Assembly: GCA_934292805.1 (NCBI GenBank)
Contig: CAKQXQ010000025.1
Coordinates: forward strand, 1-33,267
DNA from: an uncultured Roseburia sp.
GTDB taxonomy: Bacteria; Bacillota; Clostridia; Lachnospirales; Lachnospiraceae
Direction: 5' to 3'
DNA length: 33,267 bases
Numbering within the stretch: position 1 is the stretch's first letter; every line of letters begins with the position of its first letter. Positions 16,984-23,566 of this stretch are shown here, one piece after another. The translations under genes were made by a program, and so were the position numbers. The notes beneath the pieces were generated by a model, which was not told the origin of the DNA, made no database searches, and saw only the letters and a list, made by a program, of their open reading frames with translations.

Positions 16984-17943
16984 TTACTCTGCAAGTTCAT
17001 CCCAGCTTGTAACATCTCCAACATATACACCTTTTACCTGGTCAGATGTAAGATTTGTTGTTGGGTTGTCAAGATTTACGATTACTGCGATACCATCCAT
17101 AGCAATTGTTGTTGCTGTAAGTCCCTGCTCAGTCTCAGAATCTTTTAACTCACGGGATGCCATACCAATATCACTTGTACCGGCTGCTGCATCTGTCATA
17201 CCTGTAGTAGAATCGCTTTCCTGAATCTGGATCTCTGCACCTGTATTAACTGCAAGGTAAGCTTCTTTTAATTTTTCCATAACCGGTGTTACTGAAGAAG
17301 AACCACTGACTGTTACTTTTCCGGTTGCTCCGTTAGACTCGAATGCTGCTGCGTCATCAGATCCGATGTAACCAGCTTCTGTAATGACTGCCTGACCTTC
17401 TGCGCTCATAATGTAGTTGATGAAATCCTGTGCAACATCACTTACTTCACCTTTTGTTGCAATATTGAATGGTCTGGCAATTGTATAAGTACCGTTTTTG
17501 ATGTTCTCTACAGTTGCTTCTGCTCCATCAATGCTGACTGCTTTTACTGTGTCATCTAAAGAACCAAGAGATACATATCCGATCGCATATTCATCACTTG
17601 CTACAGATGTGAGCATTACGGATGTACTATTTGTGATGATTGCTTCCTCTGTTGTATTATCAACTTTGTTGCCGTCTGCATCTTTTTCTTCAATTCCGAA
17701 TAATTCAATGAATGCTCCTCTTGTACCGGAACCATCTTCACGGGACAATACATTCACATATTCACTTGCATCAAAATCAGCTGTGCTTTCTGCTTCGGCT
17801 TCCTCTGCTGCTGTATCTGTTGTAGCTGTTGTCTGATCTGCAGCGTCTGTAGCTGTATCTGCTGAGTTGTCTGCACCACATCCTGCGATCATGCTGACTG
17901 CTAACAGTCCTGTTACGAATAAACTAATTACTTTCTTTTTCAT
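16984..17943 (-). CDS. pstS: Phosphate-binding lipoprotein PstS
   Basis: 319-residue extracellular phosphate-binding protein. A lipoprotein signal ends in lipobox MIAGC, then a Thr/Ala/Asp-rich linker leads to a PBP-like two-lobe domain. Phosphate-contact motifs of the family are seen: SREDGSGTRGAFIELFG (about residues 70-86), SGSSSVTPVMEKLKEAY and SDIGMASRELKDSE. The first two are in the order opposite to PstS proteins such as that of E. coli, as in many clostridial relatives. The start is ATG 17943, eight bases after GGAGG; a TTG at 17958 lies in that ribosome binding site and is rejected. It is the first gene of the pst operon and the most strongly promoter-proximal, under the Pho-box promoter at 18037-18089. 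Confidence 0.94.
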   Translation of the reverse strand: MKKKVISLFVTGLLAVSMIAGCGADNSADTATDAADQTTATTDTAAEEAEAESTADFDASEYVNVLSREDGSGTRGAFIELFGIEEKDADGNKVDNTTEEAIITNSTSVMLTSVASDEYAIGYVSLGSLDDTVKAVSIDGAEATVENIKNGTYTIARPFNIATKGEVSDVAQDFINYIMSAEGQAVITEAGYIGSDDAAAFESNGATGKVTVSGSSSVTPVMEKLKEAYLAVNTGAEIQIQESDSTTGMTDAAAGTSDIGMASRELKDSETEQGLTATTIAMDGIAVIVNLDNPTTNLTSDQVKGVYVGDVTSWDELAE

Positions 17944-18036
17944 TTTGATTTCCTCCAAATCTTATGCATGGGATCTTATTTTTCCCATTTGTTTTTGTCT
18001 TCTGTCTTTCGTTGACAGTGATTACTTTAAAGGAGA

Positions 18037-18089
18037 ATTGTAAAATCCAAATATCTTCCTCTGTAAAACGTCTGTAAAAAGGTCGTAAA
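18037..18089 (-). promoter_or_regulatory. Pho-box promoter of the pst operon
   Basis: On the minus strand three in-phase hexamers TTTACG, TTTACA and TTTACA start 11 bp apart (18084-18089, 18073-18078 and 18062-18067). They are followed by a -10 element TACAAT at 18037-18042, about 18 bp beyond the last TTTACA/TTACAG. This is the layout of Bacillus-type PhoP-activated promoters, with the repeats over the -35 region. The predicted leader to the pstS ATG is about 90 bases. A fourth TTTACA overlaps the -10. Confidence 0.75.
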
Positions 18090-18126
18090 TCAATCGCTCT
18101 TTTCCGATTTATTCCTAATATAGAAT

Positions 18127-18756
18127 TCACATCTTCTGAATTTTCTTCCGCAGCTCCAACATCTTCTGGTCAACTCCTGCGATCACTTCTGAATATTGCT
18201 TCGTTGCTTTTTCAACTGCCTCAAGCTGTCCGGCGTCCTTCTTATAACACATCTGTGCGTCCAGCTCTGCCCAGTAATCCATTGCTACGGAACGTATCTG
18301 GATTTCAACCCTTACACCCTTAGAACTGTCCAGATATGTTACCGGAACCTCTACGATCAAATGCAGACTCTGATATCCGCTCTTTTTGGGTCTTTTGATA
18401 TAATCCTTTTCTTTAATAATCTTAAAATCCTTCTGTTTCTTTACTGCATCTGCAATCTGCAAAATATCATCTGAAAAAAAACATACCACTCGTACCCCTG
18501 CAATATCGTTCAGTGTTTCTGTCGCTGACTTAAATGTGACTTCGCGGCCTTTCCGCTCTAACTTCTTTATAATACTGTCCGGCTTTTTGATCCGGCTGCT
18601 GAAGTTCCTTACTAACGGACGGTTATTCTTCTCTGTAAGATCTGCATCTATCATGTGAAGTCTTGCAAGCATTACATCAATGACATATTGGTAGGTTGCC
18701 TGCACCATTGGTGCTTCCATTTTCTCTGTTAATCTGTTTTTTGTTTCTGTTTCCAA
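18127..18756 (-). CDS. Small alarmone synthetase (RelQ/YjbM-type GTP pyrophosphokinase)
   Basis: 209-residue single-domain enzyme that makes (p)ppGpp from ATP and GDP or GTP; the length matches RelQ/YjbM (about 210). RelA/SpoT synthetase motifs are visible: RIKKPDSIIKKLERKG, LNDIAGVRVVCFF, KDYIKRPKKSGYQSLHLIVE (substrate-binding GYxSLH) and VEIQIRSVAMDYWAELD. No HD hydrolase domain and no TGS/ACT regulatory domains are present, so it is synthetase-only. The start is taken as TTG 18756, five bases after AAAGGA; ATG 18720 is an alternative with a weaker site and would shorten the protein by 12 residues. It lies between hipA and pstS on the same strand, with a perfect hairpin upstream. Confidence 0.88.
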   Translation of the reverse strand: METETKNRLTEKMEAPMVQATYQYVIDVMLARLHMIDADLTEKNNRPLVRNFSSRIKKPDSIIKKLERKGREVTFKSATETLNDIAGVRVVCFFSDDILQIADAVKKQKDFKIIKEKDYIKRPKKSGYQSLHLIVEVPVTYLDSSKGVRVEIQIRSVAMDYWAELDAQMCYKKDAGQLEAVEKATKQYSEVIAGVDQKMLELRKKIQKM

Positions 18757-18817
18757 ATAAATCCTTTCTCTCTTTTCAAAACTGTTCGACTTGAATACAA
18801 AATTTTACATATATAAG

Positions 18818-18852
18818 ATAAGGCAGCTATGTAAAATACATAGCTGCCTTAT
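18818..18852. repeat. Perfect 16-bp inverted repeat upstream of the alarmone synthetase
   Basis: ATAAGGCAGCTATGTA (18818-18833) is mirrored exactly at 18837-18852 around AAA. No T-tract follows directly on either strand, so it is not a standard terminator. On the minus strand its right arm contains TTTACA, 16 bp before a TATATG, so it may overlap the synthetase promoter and act as an operator. It could also mark the 3' end of the hipBA transcript. Confidence 0.7.
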
Positions 18853-18952
18853 GTGTAATCTGTGTAAATTTTTATTTGCCCTTAAATCCTCCTCATTAAG
18901 GTTTTCACGTTTTTATATCAATTTAAAATACTTTTTTCACGTTTTTCATAAT

Positions 18953-20080
18953 CTATAGTAAATATGCACCCAGCATTTCATTCACGCATGCATAAATTTC
19001 TTCTGCTGTTTCTTCACACCACGTTTTCTTTAATCCAGCCTTTTTCCCCACTTCTAATAATTCTTTCCTTCCCGGATTTCTGCCATTTCCATTTACTGTT
19101 GTCGTATGTTCTCCGAAATAAGTGTTGCTGTAAGTCAGATCATATGCCGGACTTAATCTCCATCTTTCCTCCTGCTCGTCATACAAATACGTAAAATTCT
19201 TCGAATGGTCATCCCTGTTATGTGCAAATACATTAAAGCACATGCACCGAAACATACTTTTCATATCGTCTTCATCATTTCCTGTAATAAGACTTGTCAG
19301 TTTCATCAGACTATGATAATCAAGACTCGGTTGTCTGAAGTCAAGCTCCAGAAGAGCTGCTGCTGTAAGCATATGCACCCGCTGTCCGTCTGGCTTCCGG
19401 TCAAATCTTCTGGTTCCAAAATATCCTCTGCATTTTTTTGATGGAAAAAGTCTCACTTCACTCATAGTAATTCCACATTTTCTGGCACAGAGTGCATATT
19501 CATACTCCATCAGTCCTACGTTTCTTCCATCTACATGTGCTGGAAATTTAATGATCCAGTCCTCTCCCTCTATCTGTGTCATGATTTTCGGTCTGGCACC
19601 TCCACTAGTTCCACCTAACTGGTACAATTTATCTAGATTTTCCGTATACTCTGCATTTAAAATTTTCTGGCATGAAGCTGCAAGTTCATCCAGGTCTGTC
19701 CATTCTTCCTTTTCATAAAACTCCTGCTGTGGATGATAAATAAGTGCTCCCATACCGGAGCCACCGACAATTGCCAGCCGGTCTAAAACTGTAAGTTCAT
19801 CTGCATTCTTTCCTTTTTCCTTTAACAGACGATTCAACAGTACTCTTCCCCATGCATCCGGCAGACTGTCTGCAAACACACCAAACAATCCATCAAAATA
19901 GTCTTTTGTCGGAAGAAATACCTCTTTTTGCAGTGGCAGTGAAAAAGGACTGATGGAAAATCCTGTCTCAATCCATTCATCAGTATATTCAAATGCCACT
20001 TGATAACCTTTGGTCATTCCTAAAGTTCCAACCACTTTGTCCCCAAATAATACCTGCAACGCTCTCCTATCTTGTTTCAT
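18953..20080 (-). CDS. hipA: HipA-type serine/threonine kinase toxin
   Basis: 375-residue kinase of the HipA family; the E. coli member phosphorylates glutamyl-tRNA synthetase and so triggers (p)ppGpp-dependent dormancy. An N-terminal HipA subdomain (about residues 8-110) is followed by the kinase core: glycine-rich loop LGGTSGGARPK (155-165), ATP lysine in WIIKFP (Lys178), catalytic NRDDHSKN (288-295, Asp290 and Asn295) and SPAYDLT (Asp314). All catalytic residues are present, so it should be active. ATG 20080 follows GGAGGAGG and overlaps the end of the upstream antitoxin gene by 14 bp, a classic coupled toxin-antitoxin layout. The target in this organism is unknown. Confidence 0.9.
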   Translation of the reverse strand: MKQDRRALQVLFGDKVVGTLGMTKGYQVAFEYTDEWIETGFSISPFSLPLQKEVFLPTKDYFDGLFGVFADSLPDAWGRVLLNRLLKEKGKNADELTVLDRLAIVGGSGMGALIYHPQQEFYEKEEWTDLDELAASCQKILNAEYTENLDKLYQLGGTSGGARPKIMTQIEGEDWIIKFPAHVDGRNVGLMEYEYALCARKCGITMSEVRLFPSKKCRGYFGTRRFDRKPDGQRVHMLTAAALLELDFRQPSLDYHSLMKLTSLITGNDEDDMKSMFRCMCFNVFAHNRDDHSKNFTYLYDEQEERWRLSPAYDLTYSNTYFGEHTTTVNGNGRNPGRKELLEVGKKAGLKKTWCEETAEEIYACVNEMLGAYLL

Positions 20081-20345
20081 TCAATACCTCCTCCATACTC
20101 CGGTACGGAACTTTTAAAAAAATATTTCTCAACTCATCTGCAATTCCAAGTGCCATTGCGATTCTCGTGAGTGAAATCAACGAAATCTGTCCAGTCGTCT
20201 CAAAACGTTTGATTGATCCATAACTTACACCGCTCATCTTTGCCAGCTTCTGCTGTGATATAGAGCGCCGCTTTCTTATATTTCGAACTCTGTCTGCTAG
20301 TTTCTGATCTAATTCTTCTGCTGTCTCCCATACGAGTGCTTCCAT
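20067..20345 (-). CDS. hipB: HipB-like helix-turn-helix antitoxin
   Basis: 92-residue DNA-binding protein. The XRE-type helix-turn-helix lies at about residues 20-72, with ISQQKLAKMSGVSYGSIKRFETTG as its recognition part. It is expected to bind HipA and repress the pair. The start is taken at ATG 20345, with AAAGGTG eight bases before it; an upstream TTG at 20381 is possible. The gene overlaps hipA by 14 bp. Palindromic operators lie about 100-160 bp upstream. Confidence 0.88.
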   Translation of the reverse strand: MEALVWETAEELDQKLADRVRNIRKRRSISQQKLAKMSGVSYGSIKRFETTGQISLISLTRIAMALGIADELRNIFLKVPYRSMEEVLNETR

Positions 20346-20446
20346 TTCTCCTACACCTTTCTTTTTTCCTGTCCTTCTCAAATTGCTCTGGCTTTTTATT
20401 TTACAAGTTCTGCATTACAATGCATAATATAAAGGTTCCTATTTAT

Positions 20447-20502
20447 GTCTAATATATTGTCTATTATCTATGATTTTATGTATTTTTAGACAATATATTG
20501 TC
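20447..20502 (-). promoter_or_regulatory. hipBA promoter with two palindromic operators
   Basis: GACAATATATTGTC at 20489-20502 is a perfect 14-bp palindrome. A second copy at 20447-20462 keeps AATATATTGTC with one degenerate half. The centres are 41 bp apart, near four helical turns, which would suit cooperative binding and looping. On the minus strand TTGTCT, at the edge of the perfect palindrome, is followed after 17 bp by TAGATA, a likely -35/-10 pair lying between the two sites. Autorepression by the HipB-like protein is the natural reading. Confidence 0.6.
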
Positions 20503-20711
20503 CATATAATTACATATTATTTTACCACATTTTATGATCTCTTTCACCATTTATTTTTCACTTTTTATCGCATTTATCTCCTTTTTTTCTATCGCATAGG
20601 CTAAGCGGAGCATTCATGTGGTAGCAGATGGGTGCATGCAGGATTCTTTGAATTTGCTTTGGGTTCCTTATATTTAATTTGTGCAGATGACGCACAAATA
20701 TGCGTAAAAAG
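20503..20711. other. Intergenic stretch between hipBA promoter and truncated S-component gene
   Basis: AT-rich near 20503-20590, then a more mixed segment (20590-20700). I see no gene, terminator or RNA family here. The mixed segment may be decayed coding sequence left after loss of the 3' half of the neighbouring membrane-protein gene, but no frame gives a recognisable continuation. Confidence 0.4.
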
Positions 20712-21080
20712 CTATATTTGGAGGTAAAGTATTCCTGTTTTGCTCTTATAATTTTCTGCCTTTGCAATAAGATCAGCCACTACACTGCATACCACTCCGA
20801 TCGCAAAGCTCACTGCGAAATGTCCAGAAGCAAACAGAAATAATCCGATGACCGTTCCCATTACCGTGATTGCACCAAAATGTGGCACTTTTGCCACCAT
20901 TAACATGAAGATACATCCTGAGATCAGTGCTGCGATCCCTGGAAGTAATACATTGGAAAATCCCGGAAAAATTGCGGCACTCGTAAAAGTTGCGATCGTC
21001 ACCAGCACAAAATAAAGTGCTGTGAACACTCCGATTGAAATTAATTCCGGTATTGATAATTTACCTGTTTTCTGATTCAT
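20712..21080 (-). pseudogene. Truncated ECF transporter S component (MptD/Trep_Strep-like)
   Basis: 122 residues with four hydrophobic segments. The opening KLSIPELISIGVFTALYFVLV and the segment FGAITVMGTVIGLFLFASGHF, then VADLIAKAENYKS, resemble the MptD-type putative S components of energy-coupling vitamin transporters. Members of that family are usually about 190 residues; here the chain ends just after NYKS with an unrelated ILYLQI tail, so the last two membrane segments are missing. ATG 21080 has AAGGAGG upstream and a promoter at 21170-21198, so it may still be expressed. The EcfA/EcfT partners are not nearby. It is called a pseudogene because of the missing C-terminus; a short functional variant cannot be excluded. 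Confidence 0.6.
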
Positions 21081-21169
21081 ATAATCCTCCTTGTTTTGCA
21101 AAGCAAAATGTCTGTCAGCCAATAACAACTGCTGCCTGTGCTTCCTATATCACGCATAACTGCACTATT

Positions 21170-21198
21170 TTTATAGCACAATCACGTTTTATCCTCAA
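21170..21198 (-). promoter_or_regulatory. Promoter for the S-component gene
   Basis: On the minus strand TTGAGG and TATAAA are separated by exactly 17 bp, 90 bp before the ATG at 21080. This is a plausible housekeeping promoter. Confidence 0.5.
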
Positions 21199-21257
21199 TG
21201 CACCCGGAAAGAACATCATGTTTCGTGGTTAGTTGTCAATAACTGCCGGCTTTTTCA

Positions 21258-21286
21258 TTGCTTTTTCTGTACTTCTACCTTATAAT
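21258..21286 (+). promoter_or_regulatory. Promoter of the nhaC-type gene
   Basis: TTGCTT (21258-21263) and a perfect TATAAT (21281-21286) are spaced by 17 bp. The predicted start near 21293 gives a leader of about 100 bases, which contains the direct repeats at 21306-21342. Confidence 0.65.
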
Positions 21287-21305
21287 AGTAGTTGTCTTTT
21301 TCAGC

Positions 21306-21342
21306 TTAACGCGTTGAACAAACGAACTTTAACGCATTGAAC
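21306..21342. repeat. Direct repeat in the nhaC leader
   Basis: TTAACGCGTTGAAC at 21306-21319 and TTAACGCATTGAAC at 21329-21342, one mismatch, starts 23 bp apart. Two-turn spacing just downstream of a promoter suggests an operator for a repressor. No regulator gene is adjacent. Confidence 0.6.
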
Positions 21343-21391
21343 TTCATTATAAAAAAAGACAAATATCTGATGTATAATGGGAGATTTATTT

Positions 21392-22786
21392 ATGAACGAA
21401 GAAAAGAAACTCAATCTGCCGCAGTCTTTGCTCTTACTGCTGCTCATCATCCTATCCGTTGCAGTATGTATCCGCTTAAAGACGGGCGGACCTATGATCG
21501 GTCTTTTTGCAAGCTGGATTTTTATCTATCTGTTCTGCAAAGTTTGCCGCATTTCTTATGATAAGATCGTAGCCGGTGCATACGATGCGATCCGTATGGT
21601 TGTTCCTACGCTGTGTCTTCTGATGGCAATCGGTGTTATGATCGGTACCTGGCTTCAGAGTGGTACGATAGCTACCATCATTGCATGGGGATTAAAGATG
21701 ATCAATCCTACATGGTTATTGCCTCTGACTTTGCTTTTCTGTTCCATCTTAAGTGTTGTTACCGGTACCTCTTACGGATCTGTCGGAAGTGCAGGTGTTG
21801 CTATGATGGCGATCGGAAATGCAATGGGAATCAACCCTGGTATGGTCGCAGGTGCAGTTATCTGCGGAGCCATGTTCGGTGATAAATTAAGTCCGCTGTC
21901 CGATACTACAAACCTTGCCCCTGCAGTAGCCGGTGCAAAGCTTGGTGACCACATCCGCTCCATGCTCTGGACAACACTTCCGACTTATGCGATCACATTG
22001 ATCATCTTCACAATACTCGGATTTAAACAGACAAGTGGAAGTTACACAGAAGGAAGCATTACTGCTTATATTAATGCATTAAACGGTGAATTCCAGCTCG
22101 GCTGGATTACAATGATCCCTGCGATTTTGATCATTGTCTTGCTTTTATGCAAAGTAAATGCAATCTCCGCACTCGGCATCTCCAGCTTTGCCGCTGGTTT
22201 TGTTTCCTTTTTTGTTCAGCATGATACTTTACAGAGTATTATCCGCACAGCTTACAATGGATATTCCACTGCAATTGAAGAACCTGTTTTACAGTCCATC
22301 TTAAACCGCGGCGGTATGGGCAGTATGCTCCAGTATGTTGCCATCATCTGCTTTGCTGTTGGTATGGGCGGCATGCTCGAAAAATTAGGCGTATTAGATC
22401 ATATTCTGAATGCGATCGTGAAACGGATCAACAGTGACGGCAGCATGATCCTTGCTACACTGATCGTCGGTTACGTTACAAGCCTTATCAGCTGCTCACA
22501 GCCAATGGCACATGTTCTTACCGGTCGTCTCATGGCACCTGTTTTCAAAGAACGTAAGGTAGCTCCTGAAATCCTTTCCCGCTGTCTGGAAGACTCCGGT
22601 ACAATGGCAGGTCCGATGATCCCATGGCACGGATATGGTGTATACATGGCAGGTACTCTCGGTGTTGCATGGGCAGCCTTCTTCCCATACTTATTCCTGC
22701 TTTACCTGACACCGATATTCAGTATTTTCTACGGATTTACCGGTATCTCGATCAAACATGTTACTGACACAGCTGATAACAAATAA
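21392..22786 (+). CDS. NhaC family Na+/H+ antiporter
   Basis: 464-residue membrane protein with about eleven to twelve hydrophobic segments that exchanges sodium for protons, helping with pH and salt balance. Family hallmarks are GTSYGSVGSAGVAMMAIG and GAMFGDKLSPLSDTTNLAPAVAG, the polar ion-coordinating stretch of NhaC, plus SCSQPMAHVLTGR in the second half. The start is ATG 21392, after GGGAG; an earlier ATG at 21377 lacks a ribosome binding site. The last bases of the gene (TGATAACAAATAATTCAGT, starting at 22774) form the left copy of the direct repeat that flanks the KilA-N scar. NhaC-type members may also carry organic acids, so the substrate is inferred. Confidence 0.9.
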   Translation: MNEEKKLNLPQSLLLLLLIILSVAVCIRLKTGGPMIGLFASWIFIYLFCKVCRISYDKIVAGAYDAIRMVVPTLCLLMAIGVMIGTWLQSGTIATIIAWGLKMINPTWLLPLTLLFCSILSVVTGTSYGSVGSAGVAMMAIGNAMGINPGMVAGAVICGAMFGDKLSPLSDTTNLAPAVAGAKLGDHIRSMLWTTLPTYAITLIIFTILGFKQTSGSYTEGSITAYINALNGEFQLGWITMIPAILIIVLLLCKVNAISALGISSFAAGFVSFFVQHDTLQSIIRTAYNGYSTAIEEPVLQSILNRGGMGSMLQYVAIICFAVGMGGMLEKLGVLDHILNAIVKRINSDGSMILATLIVGYVTSLISCSQPMAHVLTGRLMAPVFKERKVAPEILSRCLEDSGTMAGPMIPWHGYGVYMAGTLGVAWAAFFPYLFLLYLTPIFSIFYGFTGISIKHVTDTADNK

Positions 22787-23082
22787 TTCAGTGCTCATAA
22801 AGAAAATAAATAGCATACCACGCATTGCGAATTAGTAGGAAACTACTGATTTTGAAAATGAGTTTATATCATTGACAGATATAGCAAGATATAAGAGTGA
22901 TGAACCTAAAGATGTTATTAAAAATTGGATGCGTAGCAAGGATACAATAGAATTTCTTGGCTTGTGGGAGCAACTTCATAATAGCAGTTTTAAAGGGGTC
23001 GAATTCGACACCTTTAGAAATCAGGCAGGATCAAATTCATTTACAATGTCAGCTTCACACAAGTGATAACAAATAATTCAGT
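22774..23082. mobile_element. Scar of a mobile element between 19-bp direct repeats
   Basis: TGATAACAAATAATTCAGT occurs at 22774-22792, where it overlaps the 3' end of the nhaC-type gene, and again at 23064-23082. The repeat continues imperfectly (CATAAA follows both copies after three mismatched bases). Between them is a 271-bp insert containing a fragment of a phage-type KilA-N protein. The layout fits attL and attR of a lost integrative element that used the 3' end of the antiporter gene as target and restored its coding end. No integrase or other phage gene remains. Confidence 0.55.
22839..23066 (+). pseudogene. KilA-N domain fragment
   Basis: Open frame from 22839 with no good start codon. 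It encodes FENEFISLTDIARYKSDEPK and then a stretch including NWMRSKDTIEFLGLWEQL and FKGVEFDTFRNQAGSNSFTM. This matches the core of KilA-N DNA-binding domains of phage and mobile-element proteins as I remember them. The beginning is missing, and the frame stops at a TGA that is the first codon of the right-hand direct repeat, just where the conserved WIE would follow. It is therefore truncated at both ends and not functional. Confidence 0.65.
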
Positions 23083-23147
23083 TGACATAAAATATTTTCA
23101 AGAGTAGAATTGTCTTATTATACTTTTTTAGAAAGTGAGATAAAAAA

Positions 23148-23468
23148 ATGGGACTTTTCAGTAAAAAATTAACTGTTAATGAAGCTATCAACGCCGCTCA
23201 TACATCCGAAAATGCGATGCTGATCGACTGTCGCTCCAAAGAGGATTTCAACCACGGACATGTTGCCGGAGCTGTCAGCATTCCTCTCGAGAAAATGACA
23301 GAAGACCGCATCATAAGACGTATTCCTGATAAGGAAAAAACTCTTTACATAATCGGAAGCTACAATTTCAAACCGGAGAAGGCAGTCCGCATCTTAAAGA
23401 AAATGGGCTATAAGAATTCCATCTTCGGCGGAAATATGGAAGAGCATTACGGTCTGTTAAAGAAATAA
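23148..23468 (+). CDS. Rhodanese-like domain protein lacking the catalytic cysteine
   Basis: 106-residue single-domain protein. The rhodanese fold is recognisable from LTVNEAINAAHTSENAMLIDCRSKEDFNHGHVAGAVSIPL (residues about 8-47) and the C-terminal AVRILKKMGYKNSIFGGNMEEHYG. At the active-site loop, where the family has a cysteine followed by a glycine-rich loop, this protein has YIIGSYNFKPEKA. Sulfur transfer by the usual mechanism is therefore unlikely, and a binding or regulatory role is more plausible. The ribosome binding site is weak (GTGAG before a run of A). It ends in a strong terminator. It would have followed nhaC directly before the insertion of the scar. Confidence 0.8.
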   Translation: MGLFSKKLTVNEAINAAHTSENAMLIDCRSKEDFNHGHVAGAVSIPLEKMTEDRIIRRIPDKEKTLYIIGSYNFKPEKAVRILKKMGYKNSIFGGNMEEHYGLLKK

Positions 23469-23520
23469 CTTTTGTCACTGGCAACAGTCACAATATAAAA
23501 ATGAAGAAAAGAAGGAAAAT

Positions 23521-23565
23521 AAAAATAGGATTGATTAGCTATAAAAACTAATCAATCCTATTTTT
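23521..23565. terminator. Strong bidirectional terminator
   Basis: An 18-bp perfect stem (23521-23538 with 23548-23565; core AGGATTGATTAG) around a 9-base loop, with A- and T-tracts on both sides. It separates the convergent rhodanese-like gene and the sodium symporter gene, whose stop is at 23567. Confidence 0.93.
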
Positions 23566-23566
23566 T

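Noticed and set aside
17924..18130. 68-residue open frame on the minus strand between the alarmone synthetase and pstS
   Set aside because: It runs through the Pho-box promoter and pst leader, has no ribosome binding site and overlaps the start of pstS.
20558..20767. 69-residue open frame on the minus strand
   Set aside because: No ribosome binding site and no recognisable domain; it overlaps the end of the truncated S-component gene in another frame.
22990..23017. Palindrome around GTCGAATTCGAC
   Set aside because: It falls inside the KilA-N fragment and is explained by the codons for the conserved GVEFDT stretch.
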